NCBI GenBank assembly: GCA_002396065.1
Contig: DGWE01000106.1
Span: 1-34,219, forward strand
Direction of reading: 5' to 3'
DNA: 34,219 bases
From: Eubacteriaceae bacterium UBA4266
Lineage (GTDB): Bacteria > Bacillota > Clostridia > Eubacteriales > Eubacteriaceae
The notes under the pieces were generated by a model. It had not been told where the DNA came from and ran no database searches. It saw nothing but the letters and a program-made list of their open reading frames with translations. Positions 15,687 through 23,295 of this stretch are shown here, piece by piece. Within the stretch, counting starts at the first letter, position 1, and every line of letters begins with the position of its first letter. The position numbers and the translations under genes are program-made.

Positions 15687-16630
15687 TCGACGATACAACA
15701 CAACAAATAGATGAAAGGGCTCAGCTTATTGTGCAGCCCGACGAGGATCGGACGCGCCTTGACCGATTCTGCGCAGCGCATCTCACCAATCTGTCCAGAT
15801 CTTACGTGAAGACGTTAATCAAAAAAGAATGTGTTCAGGTCAACGGCCAGATCAAGAAAGCGTCCCACGCGTTAAACGCGGGGGATGTGGTTACAGTTGC
15901 CATTCCGGCGCCCGAAGAAGCCGGGATTCAAGCCGAGGATATTCCGCTCAACATCGTCTACGAGGATGACGATGTGATTGTGGTCGACAAACCTTCTGGG
16001 ATGGTCGTGCATCCAGCACCGGGCACACCGTCGGGTACCTTGGTCAATGCGCTGATGGCGCACACGGATCAGCTTTCGACCATTAACGGCGTCAAACGGC
16101 CGGGCATTGTGCACCGCATCGATAAGGACACGTCTGGCCTTTTGGTAGTGGCGAAAAACGATCACGCCCACCAGTTCTTAGCTGAGCAGCTCGCCGCACA
16201 CGAAATGGTGCGCCAATACCACGGGCTGGTTCGGGGCAATATTGCGGAAGAAATGGGCACTGTGGACATGCCTTTGGGACGCCATCCCAAGGAGCGGATT
16301 AAAATGGCAGTGGTCGAAGATGGCCGGCATGCGGTAACCCATTTTACAGTGGTGAAACGCTTTGGACAATACACGGAAATGATTTTTAGGCTGGAAACCG
16401 GCCGAACCCATCAAATCCGCGTCCACATGCAGGCCATCGGACATCCGCTGGTCGGCGACCCGCTTTACGGCGTGCGCCGCAAGGAGCCCTTTAAAACCGA
16501 CGGCCAGCTGCTGCACGCGGAAAAATTGGGGTTCGTTCACCCGACGACGAAAGAACTTATGGTCTTCACCTCACCGCTGCCTCCAATTTTTGAAGAAGCG
16601 CTGACTTATTGCCGCCGGCATGCCATGTGA
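15683..16630 (+). CDS. RluA/RluD family 23S rRNA pseudouridine synthase
   Basis: Converts uridine to pseudouridine in rRNA. 315 residues: an S4 domain at about 25-75 (RTRLDRFCAAHLTNLSRSYV), then the catalytic domain. IVHRIDKDTSGLLVVAKN carries the catalytic aspartate D147; VVDKPSGMVVHPAPG and GRTHQIRVHMQAIGHPLVGD are the other family blocks. Length and the S4 domain fit the RluD-like YlyB branch, but the exact target uridines cannot be told from sequence. It overlaps ylmH by 4 bases. The lspA gene often found between these two in Bacillota is absent. Its stop codon abuts the rqcH stop on the opposite strand. Confidence 0.92.
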   Translation: MIDDTTQQIDERAQLIVQPDEDRTRLDRFCAAHLTNLSRSYVKTLIKKECVQVNGQIKKASHALNAGDVVTVAIPAPEEAGIQAEDIPLNIVYEDDDVIVVDKPSGMVVHPAPGTPSGTLVNALMAHTDQLSTINGVKRPGIVHRIDKDTSGLLVVAKNDHAHQFLAEQLAAHEMVRQYHGLVRGNIAEEMGTVDMPLGRHPKERIKMAVVEDGRHAVTHFTVVKRFGQYTEMIFRLETGRTHQIRVHMQAIGHPLVGDPLYGVRRKEPFKTDGQLLHAEKLGFVHPTTKELMVFTSPLPPIFEEALTYCRRHAM

Positions 16631-18418
16631 TCAATCGTCGTCGGAGAGGCGTTCGATTTGATCGATGATTTCGCGCTTTGGCGTAACGTACATCGTGTTT
16701 TGATTGGTAAAGATGACCATGCCGGGCTTGGCCTTGTTGGGCTTGTGCACGTATTTGTAGTCGACGTAATCAACAGGCACGTTGGACGAGGTTTTCGCCT
16801 TGGAATAATAGGCTGCCAGCTGACCCGCTTCGAGCAGCGTTTTTTCAGTGATAAAGCGGCCAGCCGCGACGACCAAGACGTGGGATCCGGGGGAATCCTT
16901 AACGTGGAGCCAGCAGTCCTCCGGATCGCCGAGCTTCGTCGCGATTTCATCGTTTTGGAAGTTGTTTTTGCCCACCAGAATCTCAAAACCCTCTGAAGAG
17001 CGGAAGCGCATCGGATGGGAGGGCTTGGGCTTTTTGTCCTTGCCATTTTTCTTCGGATGCTTGACGAGATCTGAGTGGTTCACCTCATAGCGGATTTCGT
17101 CCAGCTCCTCGATTTCGGTACATTGGTCAAGGGCGTTTAATAACGAACCGAGATAATAGACCGTATCTTTTGTTTTTTCAATCTGTTCGGCGACTTGGAC
17201 CTGAGCTCTCTTCGCTTTGTTGTAGCGTTTGTAGTAGCGCTGGGCATTTTGAGCCGGTTCCTGGTTGACCTTAAGCGGAATGTGAACGGTCGGCAGATCC
17301 GGATCGTAGAAATTTTCCACATCGATGCCATCCATGCCCTTTTGAATGCGGTAGATGTTGGCGGTGATCAAATCGCCGTACAGTTTATCCTTTTCCGCTT
17401 TTTTAGATTTTTTCAAATCTCGATGGAGATTATCCAGCTTTTTCGTGTCTTTTTTGTATAACGTCGACAGCTGATGCTTCAGGTTGGCGGCCTTTGCGTT
17501 AAATCTTAATTTTTTGTCTCGAAGGTAGAAAAAGGCTTCCAGCATTCGGGAGACCGAGTCGCAGGGCTGATGGTCGAGGTCCTTCAAAAAATGCAGATCA
17601 ATGGTCGAAAAATTCTGAATGTGCCGATGGAAGTAATAGAGGGTCGGCTGGCAGCTGTTTTCAACCTCGTGCTGGATTTCAAAAAAGCTGTCGGACAGGT
17701 AGCCTCTTTCTTTGACTGTGAGGTCGGACAGCGGGGTTTCACCGCTGACGCCGGCGCGGAAACAGATTTCCTGGGCTAAATCGGGAGAAATCCCCAGAAA
17801 GCCGCCGATGAAAACGGCTGTGAGCTTTTGATTGGATTGTTTTGAAAGCCAGCGGTCAAAATCCTCTGGCGTGCGGCAGTCAAAAAAGTCGATCCGCTCT
17901 GCCGCTGGCGGCAGCTTGTAGTGCAGCCCCGGCAGGATGTGGCGGTAACGGCTGGATGAAGGGCCGACGCGCTTGACGGCGTCGATGATGACTGGTCCGT
18001 CGTCGGGGGCCTCCTCATCGGCCATGGTCAGAATCAGATTGGCGTTTCGGCCGGTAATTTCGGCGACTAGGCTTTTGGTGACTGGATCGCCAAAATCGTT
18101 TTTCCCGTTGACATCGATGGCTAAAATGCGGTCAGAGCTAATCTGATGAATATCCGAAATGGTGGTGTTGACGAGGTGTTTGCGCAGCACCATGCAGAAG
18201 GTCGAGGGCTGAGGCGGATTCTTCTTTTTCTTTTCAGTGATGTGCACGCGAGGCTGGTTGGCATTGGCGGACAAAAGTAATGTCGCGTTAATCGGCCCGG
18301 AAATCTGCAGATGCACTTCGTCGTTTTCCGGCTGATAGACCTTTCTGATTTTTCCTCCGACCAATTGAGCCTTAAGTTCTTTTACGAGATGATAAGTTGT
18401 GATACCGTCAAATGCCAC
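16631..18418 (-). CDS. rqcH: RqcH (NFACT protein), ribosome quality control Ala-tail factor
   Basis: Binds the 50S subunit obstructed by peptidyl-tRNA and recruits tRNA-Ala to add C-terminal alanine tails that mark the chain for degradation. 595 residues from a GTG at 18418, preceded by AAAGGAGG; in-frame codons up to 18583 would only add a non-homologous leader. The N-terminal NFACT-N starts AFDGITTYHLVKELKAQL and holds the invariant Asp-Arg pair at about D96/R97 (SSDRILAID), essential in known RqcH proteins. ITGRNANLIL follows, then two helix-hairpin and coiled-coil segments (about 280-440), and NFACT-R (FRSSEGFEILVGKNN, DCWLHVKDSPGSHVLV). Older annotations call it fibronectin-binding protein. 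It is divergent from yicC and convergent with the pseudouridine synthase. Confidence 0.95.
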   Translation of the reverse strand: MAFDGITTYHLVKELKAQLVGGKIRKVYQPENDEVHLQISGPINATLLLSANANQPRVHITEKKKKNPPQPSTFCMVLRKHLVNTTISDIHQISSDRILAIDVNGKNDFGDPVTKSLVAEITGRNANLILTMADEEAPDDGPVIIDAVKRVGPSSSRYRHILPGLHYKLPPAAERIDFFDCRTPEDFDRWLSKQSNQKLTAVFIGGFLGISPDLAQEICFRAGVSGETPLSDLTVKERGYLSDSFFEIQHEVENSCQPTLYYFHRHIQNFSTIDLHFLKDLDHQPCDSVSRMLEAFFYLRDKKLRFNAKAANLKHQLSTLYKKDTKKLDNLHRDLKKSKKAEKDKLYGDLITANIYRIQKGMDGIDVENFYDPDLPTVHIPLKVNQEPAQNAQRYYKRYNKAKRAQVQVAEQIEKTKDTVYYLGSLLNALDQCTEIEELDEIRYEVNHSDLVKHPKKNGKDKKPKPSHPMRFRSSEGFEILVGKNNFQNDEIATKLGDPEDCWLHVKDSPGSHVLVVAAGRFITEKTLLEAGQLAAYYSKAKTSSNVPVDYVDYKYVHKPNKAKPGMVIFTNQNTMYVTPKREIIDQIERLSDDD

Positions 18419-18442
18419 TGGAATTCCTCCTTTAATTAAGTT

Positions 18443-18456
18443 TTGAATCGATTCAA
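18443..18456. promoter_or_regulatory. Perfect 14-base palindrome in the rqcH leader
   Basis: TTGAATCGATTCAA lies between the rqcH promoter and its start codon, close to the predicted transcription start. It could be an operator for a dimeric regulator. No known factor is assigned. Confidence 0.4.
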
Positions 18457-18469
18457 TTGATTGTTGTTT

Positions 18470-18498
18470 AATATAATCGAAACGGAAAATAAAATCAA
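18470..18498 (-). promoter_or_regulatory. Promoter of rqcH
   Basis: On the minus strand TTGATT, a 17-base spacer and TATATT, 52 bases before the GTG start. Confidence 0.65.
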
Positions 18499-18514
18499 TA
18501 ATGGCCGGCCAGTC

Positions 18515-18543
18515 TTGTATTTTTTGCGTGAAATCGGTATGAT
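18515..18543 (+). promoter_or_regulatory. Promoter of yicC and downstream genes
   Basis: TTGTAT, a 17-base spacer and TATGAT, 30 bases before the yicC ATG. It diverges from the rqcH promoter, with 16 bases between the two -35 boxes. Confidence 0.6.
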
Positions 18544-18572
18544 AAAAGAAATATTGGGCGGAGGCAATCAGA

Positions 18573-19451
18573 ATGAAAAGCATGACAGGATTCGGACGGG
18601 CGGATTACCGGGATGAAAATTGGAATATTTCGGTTGAAATCAAGACGGTGAATCACCGCTATCGGGATTATGCGATCCGCATGCCTTCGATTTTAAATTC
18701 TGTGGAATCGAAAATCAAAAATGAAATCGGCAAGACGGTCGCGAGAGGCCGGATCGACGTCTTCATCCAGTTTGAAAATTTATCGGAAAGCCAGCGGCAG
18801 ATTGTCTTGGACGAAAATCTGGCGAAGGCCTATATAGATGCGCTCAATGCCATTAAGGCCCTCGATCCGATGATGCGCGATGAAATCGGCGTGGATCTGG
18901 TTGCGAAGTTCCCCGACGTCATCAAAACCACCGAAAAGGTCCAAAATGACGACGAAAACTGGCAGATGCTTCAGCCTGTACTGGCGAAGGCGCTGGAACA
19001 GGTTGCGGAAAGCAGGGCGCAGGATGCGGTGACAATGGCCGACGACATGGCGCTGCGCGCGGAAAACATCGAGATAATGATGCAGAAAATTGCTGCGCGC
19101 GCCCCGGAGGTGCTCGCTGCGTATCGAGACAACATCCACCAAAAGGTGGCCGATTTTCTCGAAGGGACGGAGATCGATGAAAGTCGGATTTTGACCGAGG
19201 TGGCGGTGATGGCTGACCGGCTGGATATTACAGAGGAACTCAACCGGATGAGCGGTCATCTGAAGCGCATGAAGGCGTTACTTCAGGAAGAAACGCCGGT
19301 AGGGCGCAAATTCGATTTCCTCGTACAGGAAATGAATCGGGAGATCAACACCATCGGTTCAAAGGCGCCTGACCTCGAAATCCAGGACAGCGTCGTGGAT
19401 GTCAAGGCGGAAATTGAAAAAATCAGAGAACAAATTCAGAACATAGAGTAG
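18573..19451 (+). CDS. YicC family protein (putative endoribonuclease)
   Basis: 292 residues. The start MKSMTGFGRA and the C-terminal block with ADRLDITEELNRMSGHLKRM, GRKFDFLVQEMNREINTIGS and KAEIEKIREQIQNIE define the YicC family. E. coli YicC has been linked to RNA degradation, but the Bacillota role is not settled. GGAGG lies 8 bases before ATG. It heads the housekeeping run; gmk follows after 13 bases. The small remA gene commonly found between yicC and gmk in Bacillota is missing. Confidence 0.93.
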   Translation: MKSMTGFGRADYRDENWNISVEIKTVNHRYRDYAIRMPSILNSVESKIKNEIGKTVARGRIDVFIQFENLSESQRQIVLDENLAKAYIDALNAIKALDPMMRDEIGVDLVAKFPDVIKTTEKVQNDDENWQMLQPVLAKALEQVAESRAQDAVTMADDMALRAENIEIMMQKIAARAPEVLAAYRDNIHQKVADFLEGTEIDESRILTEVAVMADRLDITEELNRMSGHLKRMKALLQEETPVGRKFDFLVQEMNREINTIGSKAPDLEIQDSVVDVKAEIEKIREQIQNIE

Positions 19452-19464
19452 AGGTGCAAATCAA

Positions 19465-20073
19465 TTGAAACAACAGCGTGGACAGCTCATCATTTTATCG
19501 GGACCATCGGGCGCGGGAAAGGGCACGGTTTGTCAGGCTGCGACGGCGCACAATCCGAATCTTAAAATATCGATTTCGGCGACAACCCGCGCACCTCGTG
19601 GCGCGGAACGGGACGGCGTCGAATATTTCTTCCTCGACAAAGCAGATTTCGAGAAAAAAATTGAAGAAAATGCCTTTCTGGAATACGCGAAGGTGCACGA
19701 CCATTATTACGGCACGCCGAAGGCCCACGTGCTTCAGATGCTGGATGAAGGGACGGATGTCATTTTAGAAATCGACGTGCAGGGCGCGGCGCAGATTAAA
19801 GAAAAATTGGGCTTTGGCGTTCTGATTTTTATCGCGCCGCCGTCGATCCAGGTACTCAAAGAAAGACTGGTGAACCGGAAGACAGACAGCGATGCCCAGA
19901 TTCAGCTTCGTATGAAGAACGCTCTCACCGAGCTGAAGCAGGCCGAGCACTACGACTACGTGATCGTGAATGACACAGTGGACCAGGCCGCGGCGGACTT
20001 AGAGGCCATCATCCGGGCTGAACGGTGCCGGACCCAAAATAATTTAGAAATCATTGAAGAAATGTTGATGTAA
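19465..20073 (+). CDS. gmk: Guanylate kinase
   Basis: Phosphorylates GMP to GDP with ATP; essential in purine metabolism. 202 residues from a TTG start, the only in-frame start near GAGGTG and the family N-terminus. P-loop GPSGAGKGT at 13-21, ISATTRAPRGAERDGVEYFF for GMP binding, EYAKVHDHYYGTPK, ILEIDVQGAAQIK and the lid region RLVNRKTDSDAQIQLRM are all canonical. It is closely linked to yicC upstream and rpoZ downstream, the usual Bacillota order. The last codons overlap the candidate rpoZ promoter. Confidence 0.96.
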   Translation: MKQQRGQLIILSGPSGAGKGTVCQAATAHNPNLKISISATTRAPRGAERDGVEYFFLDKADFEKKIEENAFLEYAKVHDHYYGTPKAHVLQMLDEGTDVILEIDVQGAAQIKEKLGFGVLIFIAPPSIQVLKERLVNRKTDSDAQIQLRMKNALTELKQAEHYDYVIVNDTVDQAAADLEAIIRAERCRTQNNLEIIEEMLM

Positions 20074-20094
20074 AACTTCAATAAGGGTTATAAT
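20065..20094 (+). promoter_or_regulatory. Possible promoter of rpoZ
   Basis: TTGATG (inside the gmk end), an 18-base spacer and TATAAT, 45 bases before the rpoZ ATG. Confidence 0.45.
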
Positions 20095-20138
20095 ATTATG
20101 TATTCATTTTGAATCCACAGATAAAGGAGTTAACAGAC

Positions 20139-20489
20139 ATGAGCTGGAAAACATATTATGGAGAAAACGGCAGCGGTCTTCGCTACCCGCCGATTAATTT
20201 GATGATTTCCAAGGCAGACAATAAATACGAATTGTGCGTCGCGACGTCGCGACGCGCCCGTCAATTGATCGATGGCGCTGAGCCACTGGTCCGCGTGAAC
20301 ATCGACAACCCGATTTCAACGGCGACCGAAGAAATTGCCGAAGAAGAAGTGAAAATTATCGGCTTGGATGCGAAACAGGAACGTCAGGAAAAGGCCCAGA
20401 ATGCCGACGATGAATTTGCGGCAGCTCAGGAAAACGAAGGCGTTTCCCTCGAAGATCTGGCTAACGGAGACGACATCATTCTCGAATAG
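20139..20489 (+). CDS. rpoZ: DNA-directed RNA polymerase omega subunit
   Basis: 116 residues. LRYPPINLMISKADNKYELCVATSRRARQL matches the conserved core of omega, which assists assembly of the beta' subunit. The C-terminus, from about residue 65, is longer than minimal omega and acidic (EEIAEEEVK, AQENEGVSLEDLANGDD). ATG 20139 was chosen because AAAGGAG lies 9 bases upstream; an upstream in-frame TTG at 20109 would start before that site. The stop overlaps the priA GTG by one base. Confidence 0.92.
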   Translation: MSWKTYYGENGSGLRYPPINLMISKADNKYELCVATSRRARQLIDGAEPLVRVNIDNPISTATEEIAEEEVKIIGLDAKQERQEKAQNADDEFAAAQENEGVSLEDLANGDDIILE

Positions 20490-22663
20490 TGAAGATTGCG
20501 AGAATCTTTTTAAAGCAGACCAACAAGCGCATTGACCACGCCTACGATTACCGCGTGCCCGAGACGATGGCTGATCAGGTTGTGCCTGGCGTCCGCGTTG
20601 CCGTGCCCTTTGCTCGGGGCGGGCGCGTGGTCGAGGGGTTTGTGATTGCCGTTGGCGATCACTCGAAATACGCAAATAAGCTTCGCGATGTGCTGCAGGT
20701 GATAGACCACGAGCCTGTGGTCGATGAGGTTCACCGAAAATTGTGCCTCTGGCTGGTGAAGATACACGACTGTCTTTTTTACGATGCGCTGGCGCTGTTT
20801 ATTCAGCCTGTCCGCGTAATCCGAGAAACGGATGAACACGGCGAAGCGATTTTCCGCCCGTATCGAAAGACAGAAACGGTCTTTCGCCTTACGCGGGTAG
20901 GCCAAAGCGCCAAGACGCGCGGCAAAAAAATGGCGCGGATTTTAGAACTGCTTAAATCGGGGCCGATGAGTGCCCCAGAATTAAACGCCGCTGTTCCGAA
21001 CGCATCGGCCAGCCGGCGAAAGCTTTTGGCCAACGAATGGATTGAAGCGGTCGACGCAGAAGCTCTGAGCGCGCCAAAGTCGGCGGTGCATTTACCGCCA
21101 ATACAATGTGATAATCGTGTTTTTCAATCGATTGTGGAAAACTTATCAAGCGCCGGGGATCAACCGGTCTTTTTTTATCAAAAAGACGATGATATGCGGT
21201 TTAAAACCTTTCTTCAGGCCGCGGTAGAAAAGATCAACCTCGGCCAGGCGGTGCTCATCATCGAGCCGGAAATCAATCTGCTGAAAAAAAACGCCGGCCG
21301 CTTTAAAAGCGTTTTTGGCGAATTCGGTGCGGTGTATCACAGCGGCCTTAAAATAACAGAACGCTACCGCATTTTTCACCAAATTCAAAAGGGGCACATC
21401 AGGATTGTATTGGGGACACGGACCGCGATCTTTCTGCCCTTTCAAAATATCGGCCTGATTGGGGTCGACGAGATGGGCAGCGGCCAGTACATTTCAGATT
21501 CTGAACCCCACTATCAGCTGCCCGATGTCGCCGCACAGCTGGCGAAGATCAGCGGCGCCCAGATGCTCATTTCAGATCCCATTCCGTCTGTCACGCTCAG
21601 ATGGCGGATGGCGGAGCGGCAAATTGTGAAGGCTGTCGAGCCTTCCAATTTTGATCCAGTGGGGATCATTGACATGAAAAGGGAGATGCAGCGGGGCAAT
21701 TTGACCATTTTCAGCCATTTGCTCGAGGAGGAAATAGACCGCGCCCTTGACCGCGGTCAGCGGGCTGTGCTGTTGCACAACCGGCTCGGCTATCAGCGCG
21801 CTGTTTTTTGCAGAGACTGCGGTGAGACCGTCAAATGCCCGATTTGTGGGCGCCCGATGAAAACCGACCATAACCGCACTTTAATCTGCATGACCTGCGG
21901 GGAAAGGCGTCCTTTCCCTAAAACCTGTCCGTCGTGCGGCAGCACCCATATTAAAGGAATGGGAGTCGGCTTGGATCAGGTCGTCGAGTTTGTTCAAGAG
22001 AAATGGCCCGACTGCCGCGTTTTAAAAATCGATGGCGCAGCAGTCCGCCAACGGGAGTTTGATGAATGCTGCGGCGAAATCCGCAAGGCCGATATTGTCG
22101 TCGGGACCCGAAGTATCGTCAGAGGCTTTCCCCTTGGCAATGTGGGCTGCGCGGCCGTTGTGCTCATCGATCAGGATATCGACGGCAACGCCTACAACGC
22201 AGCGGAGCAGGCGTACCGCCTGTATCGGCTGTTTTTTGAAAGAACGCAGGCCGCGAGCCGGTACATCCAGACCTACAATACCAAACACCCTGTTGTCGAG
22301 GCGCTGCATCAAAGTCAGGACGATCGGTTTTACGAGGCTGAGCTGAAATACCGAAAAAGCATGGACTATCCGCCCTTTGGCCACCTTTTTTATTTCGAAA
22401 TATTTGGAGAAGATCAGGCGCAGGTTAAGGCGGACAGCATCAGCCTGTATCGCGCTTTACAGGCCAGATTTCAGCAATGGGTCGTGTACAGGCCGGTTTT
22501 TGGCGGGGTCAGGCGCGAAAAGCATCAAACCGAGTACCGAATTGTTCTGAAGGCGCCTAAAATTCCGCCGGTATCCAACGGCATTAGACGCATGATCTGG
22601 GACGGTGAATTTGAACGGCTCGCATCAAAAATCACGGTGGTCATCGACCCGATATTAGATTAA
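20489..22663 (+). CDS. priA: PriA-like primosomal protein N' lacking helicase ATPase motifs
   Basis: 724 residues, co-linear with PriA: the 3'-DNA-binding domain (ARIFLKQTNKRIDHAYDYRV), winged helix, helicase lobes, zinc module and C-terminal domain (YPPFGHLFYFEIFG). The zinc module is intact, with four CxxC pairs at 441/444, 450/453, 467/470 and 480/483. The ATPase motifs are not. The Walker A position reads FFYQKDDDMRFKTFLQ (about 228-242) instead of GxTGSGKT. DEEH is DEMG (327-330), the GSATPS motif is ISDPIPS (361-367), the GTQM-KG-DF motif is GTRSIVRGFPL, and no GRAGR arginine finger is present (about 575-590). Frame is open throughout, so this is divergence, not a frameshift. It probably acts as a DNA-binding/primosome scaffold rather than a helicase. 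The GTG start overlaps the rpoZ stop. Confidence 0.92.
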   Translation: MKIARIFLKQTNKRIDHAYDYRVPETMADQVVPGVRVAVPFARGGRVVEGFVIAVGDHSKYANKLRDVLQVIDHEPVVDEVHRKLCLWLVKIHDCLFYDALALFIQPVRVIRETDEHGEAIFRPYRKTETVFRLTRVGQSAKTRGKKMARILELLKSGPMSAPELNAAVPNASASRRKLLANEWIEAVDAEALSAPKSAVHLPPIQCDNRVFQSIVENLSSAGDQPVFFYQKDDDMRFKTFLQAAVEKINLGQAVLIIEPEINLLKKNAGRFKSVFGEFGAVYHSGLKITERYRIFHQIQKGHIRIVLGTRTAIFLPFQNIGLIGVDEMGSGQYISDSEPHYQLPDVAAQLAKISGAQMLISDPIPSVTLRWRMAERQIVKAVEPSNFDPVGIIDMKREMQRGNLTIFSHLLEEEIDRALDRGQRAVLLHNRLGYQRAVFCRDCGETVKCPICGRPMKTDHNRTLICMTCGERRPFPKTCPSCGSTHIKGMGVGLDQVVEFVQEKWPDCRVLKIDGAAVRQREFDECCGEIRKADIVVGTRSIVRGFPLGNVGCAAVVLIDQDIDGNAYNAAEQAYRLYRLFFERTQAASRYIQTYNTKHPVVEALHQSQDDRFYEAELKYRKSMDYPPFGHLFYFEIFGEDQAQVKADSISLYRALQARFQQWVVYRPVFGGVRREKHQTEYRIVLKAPKIPPVSNGIRRMIWDGEFERLASKITVVIDPILD

Positions 22664-22686
22664 ATCAATAATGGAGGATGATAAAA

Positions 22687-23295
22687 ATGGCGATTCGCAA
22701 ATTGAGATACAATGACGATCCGATTCTGAGAAAAAAAGCGAGAGAAATCACAGAAATTAACGATCGGATCAAAACGCTGGCGGCAGACATGCTGGAAACC
22801 ATGTACGACGATGAAGGCGTCGGCCTGGCGGCGCCGCAGGTTGGCATTCTGAGACGTTTGGTGGTGATCGACGTCGGCAAAGGGCCGATCACCATGATCA
22901 ATCCGGTGATTGTCGACCAGAAGGGCAGCATTGTCGACGTTGAAGGCTGCTTGAGCTTTCCGGACGACGCGGGCTACGTCGAACGGCCTGAATACGTCAC
23001 CGCACAGTTCACCAATCTGGAAGGACAGCGCTGTGAAGTGAAGGGGCATATGCTTTTGGCTCGGGCCATCTGCCACGAGCTGGATCATTTGGACGGCAAG
23101 GTCTTCATCGATAAAAAAATTCCGGTCGAAAAAGCGGAAAAAATGATCGAAGCTCAGAACGCGCGCTTGGTGAAGGCGCAAAACAAAACGAAGCCATCGA
23201 GTAATCCGGAGGAAGGCATCACCAGTGAAGCCTTTGAAAAACCGGCGGATATGCAGGCGGTCGAAGCGCTGAATGGAGAAGACAGTCATGAATAA
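22687..23295 (+). CDS. def: Peptide deformylase with C-terminal extension
   Basis: Removes the formyl group from nascent N-terminal Met; Fe/Zn hydrolase. 202 residues. All three motifs are present: GVGLAAPQVG (44-53), EGCLS (86-90, metal ligand C88) and HELDH (130-134, two His ligands and catalytic Glu). The fold ends near residue 160, and an extra polar tail of about 40 residues follows. ATG 22687 was chosen because GGAGG lies 9 bases upstream; the ATG at 22678 touches that site. It overlaps fmt by 8 bases, pairing formylation and deformylation genes as in most bacteria. Confidence 0.96.
   Translation: MAIRKLRYNDDPILRKKAREITEINDRIKTLAADMLETMYDDEGVGLAAPQVGILRRLVVIDVGKGPITMINPVIVDQKGSIVDVEGCLSFPDDAGYVERPEYVTAQFTNLEGQRCEVKGHMLLARAICHELDHLDGKVFIDKKIPVEKAEKMIEAQNARLVKAQNKTKPSSNPEEGITSEAFEKPADMQAVEALNGEDSHE

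Noticed and set aside
18419..18583. Longer N-terminus for rqcH
   Set aside because: The added residues do not resemble NFACT-N, contain the rqcH promoter and the AAAGGAGG site, and run into the yicC start; GTG 18418 fits the family start.
20489..22663. priA as a pseudogene
   Set aside because: The frame is intact end to end, the zinc cysteines and DNA-binding regions are conserved, and the changes are confined to ATPase motifs, which suggests selection for a retained function rather than decay.
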